A DNA stretch of 64,000 nucleotides from JAZRPG01 sp045649105 (lineage in GTDB: Bacteria; Bacillota; Clostridia; Oscillospirales; JAAYXM01): assembly GCA_045649105.1 (NCBI GenBank), contig JAZRPG010000045.1, positions 1 through 64,000 of the forward strand, in the 5' to 3' direction. Position numbers and translations under genes: made by a program. Under the pieces are notes generated by a model, which was not told the DNA's origin, searched no databases, and saw only the letters and a program-made list of their open reading frames with translations. Of this stretch, positions 52,899 to 60,975 are shown piece after piece (position 1 is the first letter of the stretch; the number at the start of each line of letters is the position of its first letter).

Positions 52899-53948
52899 AT
52901 GCTGAAAGACAATCCGTATACAGAGCCGCCCGAAAGCTCTGAATTTTCACGGCGTGAATATGTAAGCTCTCTCAACTCGTTTGTCGCATCGCTTGAGGAA
53001 AAATCAAGCTCTTTGCGTGATAAGTTCATGCCGCCTGAAAGCTTCTTCCGCGATATTGAGAGCTACAGAAAAAAGTATATTGACATGCTCGGAAAGCCTC
53101 TGTGCCGATATGAAAAGTCAGTCCCGCCGGCATCATACGCCTTTGTTGCCGAGGACGAAAACTGCAATATATACCGCATAAAAATTGAGGCGCTGCCCGG
53201 GCTTTTCTTTCACGGGCTGTATCTTGTCCCGCATGAGGAGGCAGCTCCGTCCCCGCTCGTTATTGCGGCGCACGGTGCCCTCGGCACGCCTGAGCTTCTG
53301 TGCAATATGCACGGTAAGAACGGCTATTCAAACCTCGTCCCGAGGCTTGTTTTGCGCGGCGCGCGCGTCTTTGCGCCGCAGCTCCTTCTGTGGAACATAG
53401 GTCAGAGCCCCGCAAAGCCAATATATGAGACAGAATACAACCGCGCAGACCTTGACCTTCGCCTCAAGAGCCTTGGCGGAAGCATGACTTCGCTCGAAAT
53501 ATTCTGCATAATGCGCGTACTTGACTTTCTTGAGGCACACCCCCGCACCGCATTCTCACGCGTCGGCTTTGCCGGTATGTCATACGGCGCATATATAGGT
53601 CTTCACATGATGGCAGCGGATACACGCATAGAAAGCGCATATCTCTCCGGCTGCTTTAATGACAGGCTGCGCTATCGCTTTTCCGAGTGGCACTACAATA
53701 ACGCCGCGAACACATTTCTCGATGCGGAAATCGCCGCGCTCTGCGCACCCCGCGCGCTGTATCTCGAGGTCGGCAGTAAGGACGATATTTTCGATTTTGG
53801 CTCTGCCGTGCGTGAAGCATACCGCGCAAAAAAATACTACTCCGCCGCAGGCGCAGAGGAAAAGCTCTGCTTCTCGGTATGGGACGGCGGTCATCTTGTA
53901 AACCCTGCAGATGACGGGCTCGATTTCCTCTTTAAAAACATGCCGTAA
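52899..53948 (+). CDS. Alpha/beta hydrolase family protein
   Basis: A 349-residue soluble hydrolase. Residues about 1-75 are helical; the core has the nucleophile elbow GFAGMSYGAYIG (Ser in GMSYG), a candidate acid in SKDDIFDFG and the catalytic His in WDGGHLVNP near the C-terminus. The PLVIAAHGALGTPELLC oxyanion segment resembles acetyl-xylan-esterase and dienelactone-hydrolase-like enzymes. Substrate unknown. The ATG with GGGAG eight bases upstream is preferred over a TTG five codons earlier. It ends the plus-strand run at a strong terminator. Confidence 0.85.
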   Translation: MLKDNPYTEPPESSEFSRREYVSSLNSFVASLEEKSSSLRDKFMPPESFFRDIESYRKKYIDMLGKPLCRYEKSVPPASYAFVAEDENCNIYRIKIEALPGLFFHGLYLVPHEEAAPSPLVIAAHGALGTPELLCNMHGKNGYSNLVPRLVLRGARVFAPQLLLWNIGQSPAKPIYETEYNRADLDLRLKSLGGSMTSLEIFCIMRVLDFLEAHPRTAFSRVGFAGMSYGAYIGLHMMAADTRIESAYLSGCFNDRLRYRFSEWHYNNAANTFLDAEIAALCAPRALYLEVGSKDDIFDFGSAVREAYRAKKYYSAAGAEEKLCFSVWDGGHLVNPADDGLDFLFKNMP

Positions 53949-53973
53949 CAGCAACGCTAAACAGCCTTCTGAT

Positions 53974-54030
53974 ATAAGTAAAAAAGCATGCCGGACATCT
54001 GTCTTGATGTCGGCATGCTTTTTTACTTAT
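53974..54030. terminator. Bidirectional terminator between the hydrolase and ABC genes
   Basis: A 19-bp perfect stem with an A6/T6 core (ATAAGTAAAAAAGCATGCC and its complement), one bulged G, then six more pairs (GACATC/GATGTC) around a 6-nt loop. T-runs lie on both sides, suiting the two convergent genes. Confidence 0.92.
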
Positions 54031-54037
54031 CAGCTCT

Positions 54038-55702
54038 TTATTTCTTCAGTATTTTTTCGTTTACCACCTGCAGCTCACAGTCGCATATCTCACGCGCGGC
54101 ATTTCTGTGTGATATGGCAATGCAGGTGCGCCCCGGAAGCTTCATTATATTTTCAAGCACGGCTCTCTCCGTCTCCTCGTCAAGCGCGCTTGTCGCCTCA
54201 TCAAGAAGCAGCACCGGCGCACCGGACAGAATCGCACGCGCTATTGCAAGGCGCTGCACCTGCCCTTCAGAAAGCCCGCGCCCCCGCTCGCCTATTTCGG
54301 TCATAACCCCGTCCCGAAGCTCATTCACAAAAGTATCGGCTGAGCTTACACGCAGAGCTTTATCTATATCCTCTTCCGTCGCATCAGGTTTTGCAAGCAG
54401 GAGATTTTCGCGGATTGTCCCGCTCATAAGGAAATTACCCTGCGGCACATACGCAAAAAGCCCGCGTGTTGAACTTCCGAGTCTTATTTCCCTTCCGTCA
54501 GAGAGAGAAGCACATATCTCTCCGGACGCAGGTCTTATAACGCCCATAAGAAGCTTGATAAGCGTGCTTTTTCCTATGCCCGATGCCCCTGATATAAGCG
54601 TAAGCTTTCCTTTATGTATTTCTGCATCCGCGTCGGTAAACACCTTTGTCTTCCCGTAATTAAAAGATACTCTTTGAAGGCGTATCAGGTCAAGCTCCTT
54701 GTATATTTCCGGTACATCAGTGCAAGTCGCGTCATCTTCACACGGAAGGTCTGCAAGCTCCATTATCCGCTCTGCCGACGCTATCGCCGAGTAGTACTTT
54801 GAGAGGCTTCCTGAAAGGCCCGCAAACGGCGTCTGTATCTGTCCTATAAGCTGCATTATCGCAGTAAAATCACCGTAACCGAAGCCGGGTGTGCCCGACA
54901 GTATCCTCACAGCGCCCCAGACTACCGCATACATATATCCGCACATGACAAGCGCGGAAAATCCCGTCCCTGCGCCTGACGAAAACGCGGCTCGCCGCAT
55001 TTTTGCCTTGTGCTGTGCCTTGGCGCGTCCGCTTTCTCCGTCCGTTATCTGCTCCTCCATCTTAAAGGACTTTATAACAAGAAGATTTTCCATCGCCTCC
55101 TGCACAAATGAGCGCAGACGGCCGCCCGCCTCCTGAACATCTGTGTGCGTGCGCTTCATAAATTTGCGGAATACACGCGCAAACACAAACATCAGAAGCC
55201 CGCCGCAGAGTATCAGGATTGCAAAGCGCCTGTCCACCAGAAGTATCGCCGCAAGCGCTCCGACAAGGCGCGTCAGAAGTCCGATAACCCCCGGCACAAG
55301 TGTCGCCGTTGTACTGCACACTATTGAAACATCGCCAAACAGGCGGTTTATCACCTCGCCGCTGTGAAACGACGAAACTGCGCTGTAATCCTTTTTTAAA
55401 AGAGCGCGGAACACACGCCCGCGCATGGCTATTTCAAGCCGTGAGGATATGTGCTCCTCAAGCATACGGCATGTTATACTGAGCAGAAGCTGAAGCGCAA
55501 CGACAGCAACCATAACGACAGCCGCGCGCCACACGCCCGCAGTATCCCCTTCAATCGCGCGGTTTATCACATCACGCACGACAAGTGTAAAATACACGCC
55601 GAGTGCCGCGATAAGAGCGTTTACAGCCGTCACTGCAAGTATTTTAAGAAGCTCGCCCTTTGACGAATCAAAAATAAATCTGTGCGCCTTATTTTTTTCC
55701 AA
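54038..55702 (-). CDS. ABC exporter with fused membrane and ATPase domains
   Basis: A 554-residue half-transporter of the exporter type. The membrane domain (about 1-310) has about six helices and the ATPase domain (about 325-554) has Walker A (GASGIGKSTLIKLL), a degenerate signature LSEGQVQRLAIARAI, Walker B (VLLLDEATSALD) and the H-loop AISHR. The start is a TTG with GGAGGG six bases upstream; an earlier TTG is possible. No C39 peptidase domain is fused. It overlaps the S24/S26 peptidase gene and is the last gene of the HprK-like/PqqD/S26 operon, so peptide export is the likely job. Confidence 0.9.
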   Translation of the reverse strand: MEKNKAHRFIFDSSKGELLKILAVTAVNALIAALGVYFTLVVRDVINRAIEGDTAGVWRAAVVMVAVVALQLLLSITCRMLEEHISSRLEIAMRGRVFRALLKKDYSAVSSFHSGEVINRLFGDVSIVCSTTATLVPGVIGLLTRLVGALAAILLVDRRFAILILCGGLLMFVFARVFRKFMKRTHTDVQEAGGRLRSFVQEAMENLLVIKSFKMEEQITDGESGRAKAQHKAKMRRAAFSSGAGTGFSALVMCGYMYAVVWGAVRILSGTPGFGYGDFTAIMQLIGQIQTPFAGLSGSLSKYYSAIASAERIMELADLPCEDDATCTDVPEIYKELDLIRLQRVSFNYGKTKVFTDADAEIHKGKLTLISGASGIGKSTLIKLLMGVIRPASGEICASLSDGREIRLGSSTRGLFAYVPQGNFLMSGTIRENLLLAKPDATEEDIDKALRVSSADTFVNELRDGVMTEIGERGRGLSEGQVQRLAIARAILSGAPVLLLDEATSALDEETERAVLENIMKLPGRTCIAISHRNAAREICDCELQVVNEKILKK

Positions 55703-56147
55703 AAAACACCCTCCCTGCCGCCGCAAACAGTCCCCTTACGCGCCTGAACACGCGAGAGCGCACGCGGCGCCGCGCATATTTCATATATGAAGCATCTTTT
55801 GTATCTATATCCTTTCCGTCACGGCGGAAAGATGAGACAACACCTATTATCTGCCCGTCAGTTACGGGATATTCCTTTATACACTGGTGGTCTCCGCACA
55901 TCACATATCCGCGCCGCCGCACGCCTATAACCCTGTGCAGCACAAATGTACCGTCTTCTCGCCTGTACAGCGGAATATCGTATTTTTTAAGCCTTCCGCA
56001 AGCCTTAATAAGCTCGACGCTGTCGCGGCCCTCACGAAGAAGCGGAAGCATGCTCTGCCCCGTAATTTCAAGCCGTATGCTGCCGCCTGAAGAAAGCGTC
56101 TCCTCAATGACGGGCGCAAGAGCGGAAAGCGAAACCTTCTTATTCAA
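55689..56147 (-). CDS. S24/S26 family signal-peptidase-like protein
   Basis: A 152-residue protein of the S24/S26 peptidase fold. The nucleophile S32 is in GQSMLPLL, and H71 in FVLHRVIG follows the YDIPLYRR strand. YVMCGDHQCIKEYPVTDGQIIGVV is the usual third block. There is no clear N-terminal membrane anchor, unlike leader peptidases, and the C-terminus is very basic. The general base position looks like His rather than Lys. The start is a TTG overlapping the pqqD-like stop. Genes of this kind lie in RiPP-like clusters with PqqD and ABC genes; I infer leader processing. Confidence 0.82.
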   Translation of the reverse strand: MNKKVSLSALAPVIEETLSSGGSIRLEITGQSMLPLLREGRDSVELIKACGRLKKYDIPLYRREDGTFVLHRVIGVRRRGYVMCGDHQCIKEYPVTDGQIIGVVSSFRRDGKDIDTKDASYMKYARRRVRSRVFRRVRGLFAAAGRVFFGKK

Positions 56148-56409
56148 GTATATCAGCTTCTCTCATTTGCGCTATAAACGCGGCGGTATCTTTCCTTGCA
56201 ATCTCCTCGGAAACATCATAGCTCTCAAGTATCGCGGCTACAAGCTCGTCCTCCTCCGCGCCTGAAGAAAGCTTCTCCCAGAGCATTGCGCCGACCTCAT
56301 TAAGCGTCATCATTCCGTTGAAATCAACCGCAGCGCTTCCTGTCGGAAGGACGACATTATTCCCCGCGACACTGCGCATTACATAGCAATCCTTGATTTT
56401 CAAAACCAT
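56140..56409 (-). CDS. PqqD family protein (possible RiPP recognition element)
   Basis: An 89-residue protein with the PqqD-type pattern: a beta-rich N-terminal half (VLKIKDCYVMRSVAGNNVVL, then FNGMMTLNEVGAMLWEKL) and helical C-terminal half (VAAILESYDVSEEIARKD, then a DILE end). PqqD proteins bind the leader of a precursor peptide and present it to modifying enzymes. Its ATG overlaps the HprK-like stop (TGATG) and its end overlaps the S26 gene. No radical SAM or cyclase is adjacent, so the partner may be the HprK-like protein. Confidence 0.82.
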   Translation of the reverse strand: MVLKIKDCYVMRSVAGNNVVLPTGSAAVDFNGMMTLNEVGAMLWEKLSSGAEEDELVAAILESYDVSEEIARKDTAAFIAQMREADILE

Positions 56410-57128
56410 CACACCTCCGTATTTTTTGCGGACATGGCGTTATAACTTGCCAAAGCCGCGTCACTGTCCATATTTACCTTCGCTCTGAATATCGGCACCT
56501 GCGAAAACAGACGGTCAACAAGCGCAAGAAGCTTCGCCGTTTTCTTGTGGTCAACAGGCCGCAGAGTCTGCTCCATAAACTGCACAAGCGCCTCGGCCGG
56601 AGCAATGCGCGTAACCTCATTTTTCTCTCCGCGCTCCAGAAACGCAATTCCGCGCAGCGGCACCGACACATTCCTGCTTATGTCATACTTTCCGCTCCAC
56701 GGCGTTCCGCACGCAAAAAAAGCACCGTCTCGCTCAATTATCGCAGGCTTATCGTCGTTTATTACAAATGTCCGCTCCGCACCGAACACCTTCTGCCACA
56801 GCTTAATATGCGTCGACTTCCCCACGCCCGACGGAGCAGAAAACAAATACGCACCGCCGTCAAGGCTTATTGCCGCGGAATGAAGAAGCAGCCCTCCATG
56901 CTCTATGAGTGCATCATAAAACACGGTCGCCGTAAGCATATATTCGCATTCGTCATATGAAAAATGCGGATTTTTCTTTTTTTCATTAAGAATTAAAAAA
57001 TCAGGGATATTTATTTCAATATCTGCCTGCTGAAACTCCCCGCATCTGTACGCCTCAAGTCTTGAGTTTGTGAGCTCTCCGCGGCACACGGCACGCACCC
57101 TGAGCCCGGCTATACTGTAATAACCCAC
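56409..57128 (-). CDS. HPr-kinase-like P-loop protein
   Basis: A 239-residue relative of the HPr Ser kinase C-terminal domain. An N-terminal beta-rich region (about 1-75) precedes the kinase-like core: LLHSAAIS (H83), Walker A APSGVGKST (98-106) and the acidic NDDKP (124-128), then GTPWSGK. It is too short and too diverged to be genuine HprK and there is no HPr gene nearby. Similar proteins accompany PqqD and S26 genes and, in lasso-peptide clusters, phosphorylate the peptide. The GTG start has AAGGGGG seven bases upstream; a longer frame adds a hydrophobic tail unlikely to be real. First gene of the operon. Confidence 0.82.
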   Translation of the reverse strand: MGYYSIAGLRVRAVCRGELTNSRLEAYRCGEFQQADIEINIPDFLILNEKKKNPHFSYDECEYMLTATVFYDALIEHGGLLLHSAAISLDGGAYLFSAPSGVGKSTHIKLWQKVFGAERTFVINDDKPAIIERDGAFFACGTPWSGKYDISRNVSVPLRGIAFLERGEKNEVTRIAPAEALVQFMEQTLRPVDHKKTAKLLALVDRLFSQVPIFRAKVNMDSDAALASYNAMSAKNTEV

Positions 57129-57168
57129 GCGCCGCACCCCCTTTTGAACATCGCAAAATACTATGATT

Positions 57169-57197
57169 ATAATACCACAACGCAAAAAATACTTCAA
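57169..57197 (-). promoter_or_regulatory. Promoter of the HprK-like/PqqD/S26/ABC operon
   Basis: TTGAAG, a 17-bp spacer and TATTAT on the minus strand with an extended -10 TGG. It gives a leader of about 35 nt. The remaining gap to the divergent DUF1540 gene shows no second clear promoter. Confidence 0.7.
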
Positions 57198-57299
57198 GTG
57201 TTATAAAATACAGCAATATTTTGCACTCAGCGCGCATATTACGGCATATAACCGCGCAAACTATCTCCGCGCAAAAAAATAAACGGAGGTATTTGCAAA

Positions 57300-57488
57300 A
57301 TGTCTGATAACAACGCAAACAAAAGCATTCAGTGCACAGTAACTTCCTGCGCTCATCACTGCGGCGATGTCAATTACTGCTCTCTCAACACCATACAGGT
57401 CGGAACCCATGAGCAGAACCCGACAAAGGACCAGTGTACAGACTGCATGTCGTTTGACCTTAAAAAATCAAACGGAAGCTGCTGCTGA
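57300..57488 (+). CDS. DUF1540 cysteine-rich small protein
   Basis: A 62-residue protein with the DUF1540 pattern: a CTVTSCAHHCGDVNYC stretch, an LNTIQVGTHE strand, then CTDCMSF and a CC end. The cysteine and histidine spacing suggests metal binding. DUF1540 proteins are common small proteins in spore-formers; the function is unknown. GGAGG precedes the ATG. It is divergent from the HprK-like operon; whether it belongs with that operon or is independent cannot be told. Confidence 0.82.
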   Translation: MSDNNANKSIQCTVTSCAHHCGDVNYCSLNTIQVGTHEQNPTKDQCTDCMSFDLKKSNGSCC

Positions 57489-57525
57489 CCCTGCGGGCGG
57501 ATTTTTCCGCCCCTTACATAGACAA

Positions 57526-57569
57526 TGCACGGCAGAAAGGCCTCTCACGCTTTCTGCCGTGCAATTTTT
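57526..57569 (+). terminator. Terminator of the DUF1540 gene
   Basis: A 14-bp perfect stem (TGCACGGCAGAAAG and its complement) with a 10-nt loop, followed by ATTTTT. A smaller GGGCGG/CCGCCC hairpin lies just before it. Confidence 0.85.
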
Positions 57570-57600
57570 CCGTACTGTATTCTTTTCGTATGATGGCCTT

Positions 57601-58143
57601 TTATGCTTCCATCTGCTTGCCGAGAAATCCTGCAACCGTCTGCGCGAGCTTATATCCCGTCTCTCCAAGCTCCGTCTCCGAGCCGTCAAACGCAAATACA
57701 ATGCACCCCGACACGTCACCCTCGGATATTATTGGCGCCGCGATTGACAGATACTGTCCGTTATCACTGTCAGTAACGCTGATTTTTCTTTCCCCGCTCT
57801 TGTGCTGATAAATCTGGCGTGACTCAATAATATGCTCAAGGTCCTCGCTTATCCTCTTGTCGAGCAAATCGCGGCGCGCAGGTCCCGATGCCGCAATTAC
57901 CGAATCACGGTCACACACGATTGCTGTCGCTCCCGTTGTCTTATTGAGCGTTTCGCATATATGGATAGCAAATGTCGCAAGCTCTCCGACGGGAGAATAT
58001 TTTTTGAATATTACCTCTCCGTCCTTGTCCGTGTATATCTCAAGCGGATCTCCCTCGCGTATGCGCATCGTGCGGCGGATTTCTTTCGGTATGACGACAC
58101 GACCGAGGTCGTCAATTCTTCTTACAATTCCTGTGGCTTTCAT
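57601..58143 (-). CDS. spoVT: Stage V sporulation regulator SpoVT
   Basis: A transcription factor that acts late in the forespore. The 180 residues match SpoVT in length and layout: an N-terminal AbrB-type swapped-hairpin DNA-binding domain (MKATGIVRRIDDLGRVVIPK, then EIRRTMRIREGDPLEIYTDKD) and a C-terminal GAF-like domain (about 55-178). AAGGGG precedes the ATG; an extended -10 (TGTTATAAT) without a clear -35 lies upstream. The gene points to a spore-forming lineage, though close AbrB paralogues exist. Confidence 0.92.
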   Translation of the reverse strand: MKATGIVRRIDDLGRVVIPKEIRRTMRIREGDPLEIYTDKDGEVIFKKYSPVGELATFAIHICETLNKTTGATAIVCDRDSVIAASGPARRDLLDKRISEDLEHIIESRQIYQHKSGERKISVTDSDNGQYLSIAAPIISEGDVSGCIVFAFDGSETELGETGYKLAQTVAGFLGKQMEA

Positions 58144-58270
58144 TATATAAATCCCCTTTTTGTTTTGAAATTATAACACTATTGTTTACAATCAAGGGAT
58201 TTTTATGTAAGGAAATTGGTGGGAAGAAATCAAAATTCAGTTTCAGAATACTTCTCTTTTAAAATAAATT

Positions 58271-58801
58271 TTATTTATATTCTCCGCAATTTTTGCAATA
58301 CTGATTTCCTGCTCCGTTTTTGCTTTTACATTTTTGGCATGTCCAGTATCCCGCATCATAACAATTTAATGGCGAAGCTGTATCTGTTGTTCTTTGTCTG
58401 ACAACACTTTTATCACTGCTTTTTGTGCTTTTTTCTCCTTGTACTTCACCGTCATTTTCCGCACAGTAAAGCGCTGTGCCTGCAGTTATTCTTACATTGT
58501 GAACAATACTGGCACCCGCGCCCAGAATAATTGCTATAAGATGATATGTAATGTACTGAAAAAAAGCGAGAGCCGCCGTAATTGCAATTATTGTGATAAA
58601 CACCCGGAATCCGCCGTCTTCTGCAAGCGCAAAAGCCGTAATTATCCCTATTATGCCTATAACCCAACAAACTATCTTTCCTATTGTCTCAATCGTCTCA
58701 CACCAAGCCCACAACGAAGCCGAAATATGATCCATCTTCATACATTCCTTCAAAGAATTCGGCTTCTTTGACAATATGCAGCTCGTAAAAACATTCTTCA
58801 C
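58271..58801 (-). CDS. Membrane protein with C-terminal zinc ribbon
   Basis: A 176-residue protein starting at a GTG with GGAGG eight bases upstream. Two hydrophobic segments (about 38-62 and 66-100) are followed by a polar linker and a C-terminal zinc ribbon (CQKCKSKNGAGNQYCKNCGEYK region, two CxxC pairs). Function unknown. It is divergent from a small XRE regulator across a repeated operator, so it is probably that regulator's target. Confidence 0.75.
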   Translation of the reverse strand: MKNVFTSCILSKKPNSLKECMKMDHISASLWAWCETIETIGKIVCWVIGIIGIITAFALAEDGGFRVFITIIAITAALAFFQYITYHLIAIILGAGASIVHNVRITAGTALYCAENDGEVQGEKSTKSSDKSVVRQRTTDTASPLNCYDAGYWTCQKCKSKNGAGNQYCKNCGEYK

Positions 58802-58833
58802 TTTTATTTCCTCCCTTAAGTATAATATGTATA

Positions 58834-58873
58834 TTTTAGCGAAATTCTCGCTAAAAGTCAATAGCGAAATTCT
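58834..58873. promoter_or_regulatory. Operator of the divergent XRE/zinc-ribbon gene pair
   Basis: A perfect 9-bp inverted repeat TTTTAGCGA-5-TCGCTAAAA (58834-58856), and the 12-bp direct repeat TAGCGAAATTCT at 58837 and 58862 (25 bp apart). The sites flank -10-like elements on both strands: AGTATA at 58819 for the minus gene and TATAAT at 58882 for the XRE gene. I infer that the XRE protein binds here and controls both genes. Confidence 0.7.
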
Positions 58874-58916
58874 TTCTATCATATAATGATATTACTCTTA
58901 TGGAGGAGGTGTTGAT

Positions 58917-59135
58917 ATGCCGTATTATAAGCGTCTTAGAGATTTACGCGAAGACCGAGACCTTACGCAAACAAAGCTCGGTGAGATATTATCTTGCAGC
59001 CAGCGAGTTTACAGCAATTATGAACGCGGAGATATCGACATTCCTACATCAACACTTGTAAAACTCGCGGATTTTTACGATATTTCCGTTGATTATATCT
59101 TAGGCAGAACCGATAACCCCAAAACAAACAAATAG
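58917..59135 (+). CDS. Small XRE-family regulator
   Basis: A 72-residue Cro/C1-type helix-turn-helix protein (LREDRDLTQTKLGEILSCSQ, then RVYSNYERGDIDIPTSTLVKLADFY). GGAGGAGG precedes the ATG. It has no sensor domain, so it probably acts as a simple repressor at the operator upstream. Divergent from the zinc-ribbon membrane gene. A perfect hairpin terminator follows. Confidence 0.92.
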   Translation: MPYYKRLRDLREDRDLTQTKLGEILSCSQRVYSNYERGDIDIPTSTLVKLADFYDISVDYILGRTDNPKTNK

Positions 59136-59139
59136 TCAT

Positions 59140-59178
59140 CAACAGCGAGGTGAAATTCACCTCGCTGTTGTTCTTTCT
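59140..59178 (+). terminator. Terminator of the XRE gene
   Basis: CAACAGCGAGGTG pairs with CACCTCGCTGTTG (13 bp, AAATT-type loop), followed by TTCTTTCT. It begins five bases after the stop codon. Confidence 0.85.
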
Positions 59179-59209
59179 GCCACGCTATGTATTGCAAAAT
59201 AAAACCTGT

Positions 59210-60046
59210 CTAACACTTTTCAAATCCGACTAACAAGCCGCCCTTTTCTGCATAAAAGCTGCACAGGCCCCTGAATTTATGTATCTCAACCTGTACATCA
59301 CCGAACTTTTCTTTAATCATCGCTTTCAATTGCTCCGCTGCCTTTTGATTCTGACAATGCCCGATGCTGACCCTGCCGCTTCTGAATCCGTACTTTTCAA
59401 GGTCAGATAGTATCGTATCCAGGGACTTATTTTCTCCTCTGCATTTATGAGAAGGCTCCAGTGTCCCTTCATCGCTCGCTTTTCCGACTATGCAGATACC
59501 CGCAAAACCCGCAAGCTTCGCCACAATGGGAGACACTCTGCCGTTAGCTGCAAAATTCTTGAGGGACTTAAGCATAAACACAAGCCCGGTGTTCTTATTA
59601 TATTCCTGTATCCTCCTGCAAATCTCCTCATAATCCACGCCGTTCTTTATAAGCTCCTCCAGCTTTCTGACCGCCAAGGTGATTTCAGGGCCTGCAGAAA
59701 GTGTATCGAGAACAAAAACGCGCTTTCCTTCATTCTCCGCTTCATACATCTCCTTTGCCGTGCACGCCGAGTTATAGCTGCCGGAAAGAGCGCTTGTTAT
59801 TGTAACGCATATGATATCGTCGGCATCTCCAAAAGCTTTTATCCAATCAGCCGGGTTCGGGCAGGAGGTTTGCGACCTTTCTTTATACTCGTCAAAGAAA
59901 TTTACCATTTCATCAACATCAAGATTCTCATCATCGACAAATTCTCTTTCCGCCGTGATGATTTTCATTGGAGAGCTTGCAAACTCCACATTTTCAAGCG
60001 CTGACAAATCGGATGCAGAATCCGACACAATTCTGATTTTTCTCAT
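59210..60046 (-). CDS. DegV family fatty-acid-binding protein
   Basis: A protein of the DegV/FakB family, which binds a fatty acid for phosphorylation by FakA. The 278-residue protein has the N-terminal RIVSDSASDL, TSCPNPADW, a TSALSGSYNSA strand and a C-terminal SIGHCQN motif. The ATG with AGGAG seven bases upstream is preferred. It is last in a GT8-PlsC-like-DegV run, which links fatty acid handling to acylation. No fakA is seen in the window. Confidence 0.9.
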   Translation of the reverse strand: MRKIRIVSDSASDLSALENVEFASSPMKIITAEREFVDDENLDVDEMVNFFDEYKERSQTSCPNPADWIKAFGDADDIICVTITSALSGSYNSACTAKEMYEAENEGKRVFVLDTLSAGPEITLAVRKLEELIKNGVDYEEICRRIQEYNKNTGLVFMLKSLKNFAANGRVSPIVAKLAGFAGICIVGKASDEGTLEPSHKCRGENKSLDTILSDLEKYGFRSGRVSIGHCQNQKAAEQLKAMIKEKFGDVQVEIHKFRGLCSFYAEKGGLLVGFEKC

Positions 60047-60140
60047 TTCTTTTCTCCTGTTCAAAAAATATATTCCTGTTTATTTTTTCGCTCAGCTTCG
60101 GTGTGTTATATCAAAGCACCTTTCGCCGTAACATGAAGCT

Positions 60141-60971
60141 TCATAATTTGCTGTATTCCAGAGGTCTTTTATAGAATTCTTCATATGACTTGGCCCAGGC
60201 CTCATAATTTTTATTTTTCATATCCCTCCTGGCGCCTGCAGAAGAAAGATTTTCGTCCGGATAAATTGCAGGCAGTATATGAACCGTATATTCCTGCACG
60301 AAAAAACCGTCCGGGTCAAGTATGTCGCTGTCTTCCATTGTGATAAAGACCGGAACAACGGGAGCCTTATTCCGCACAGCGAGAGAAAAGGCTCCGTCCT
60401 GCATGGGTCGGGGCTTGCGATAATTCCACCACATACCCTGTTCAGGATATATCAATATTGTCTCGCCGCGGTTCAGCAGTTCGGCAAATGCATGCATAAA
60501 CTCAACCATCGTTTCCTTCCGGCTCGATAACGGAAGCGTATTACAGTGCCGCATAAAGAGTCCGAATGGTTTGGGCGGGTTGGTATAGTTTCCTTCTCGG
60601 ATTACTTTATAAAGCATCCTTCCGTCCATATGGTCGCGAAGTGCCACCCATACGGCGTAATTATCGCACATACTGAAATGATTGCAGGTAACAATCCTTC
60701 CGCCTTTGACAGCAGTAAAATTCTCAATACCGCGGACTTCCTTTATGATAAGCTGCCTTGCGGCAATCATTTTATCAAAAAAACGGGCACCAAAAGCATT
60801 GGCTACCTTATTTTTTATTTTGCTTGACAGCTTTTTGTTCAGATAGTCTATATTATCCGGCATAAGCGGATATGTTTCGGGGTCGTCCTCGACATCGAGA
60901 TACCACCGCTCCTGTTTTTCAAGTTCGGCGATTTTTTCAAGCAGTTCCAGTTTATGAGCCGATTTTTCCAT
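60141..60971 (-). CDS. PlsC-like 1-acylglycerol-3-phosphate acyltransferase family protein
   Basis: A 276-residue acyltransferase. The catalytic motif appears as CNHFSMCDN (NHxxxxD pattern, about 91-99), the substrate motif LIYPEQGMWW replaces the usual FPEG, and PVVPVFI follows. No membrane helix is obvious apart from a weakly hydrophobic central part. The variant motif makes the acceptor uncertain: lysophosphatidate or a glycan. It lies four bases after the GT8 gene and precedes degV. Confidence 0.87.
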   Translation of the reverse strand: MEKSAHKLELLEKIAELEKQERWYLDVEDDPETYPLMPDNIDYLNKKLSSKIKNKVANAFGARFFDKMIAARQLIIKEVRGIENFTAVKGGRIVTCNHFSMCDNYAVWVALRDHMDGRMLYKVIREGNYTNPPKPFGLFMRHCNTLPLSSRKETMVEFMHAFAELLNRGETILIYPEQGMWWNYRKPRPMQDGAFSLAVRNKAPVVPVFITMEDSDILDPDGFFVQEYTVHILPAIYPDENLSSAGARRDMKNKNYEAWAKSYEEFYKRPLEYSKL

Positions 60972-60975
60972 ACAC

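Noticed and set aside
53982..54022. Phage or IS attachment palindrome
   Set aside because: The long palindrome with A6/T6 is better explained as a bidirectional terminator between convergent genes.
56409..57128. Genuine HPr kinase/phosphorylase
   Set aside because: Lacks the N-terminal HprK domain and the usual C-terminal signature, and no HPr gene is nearby.
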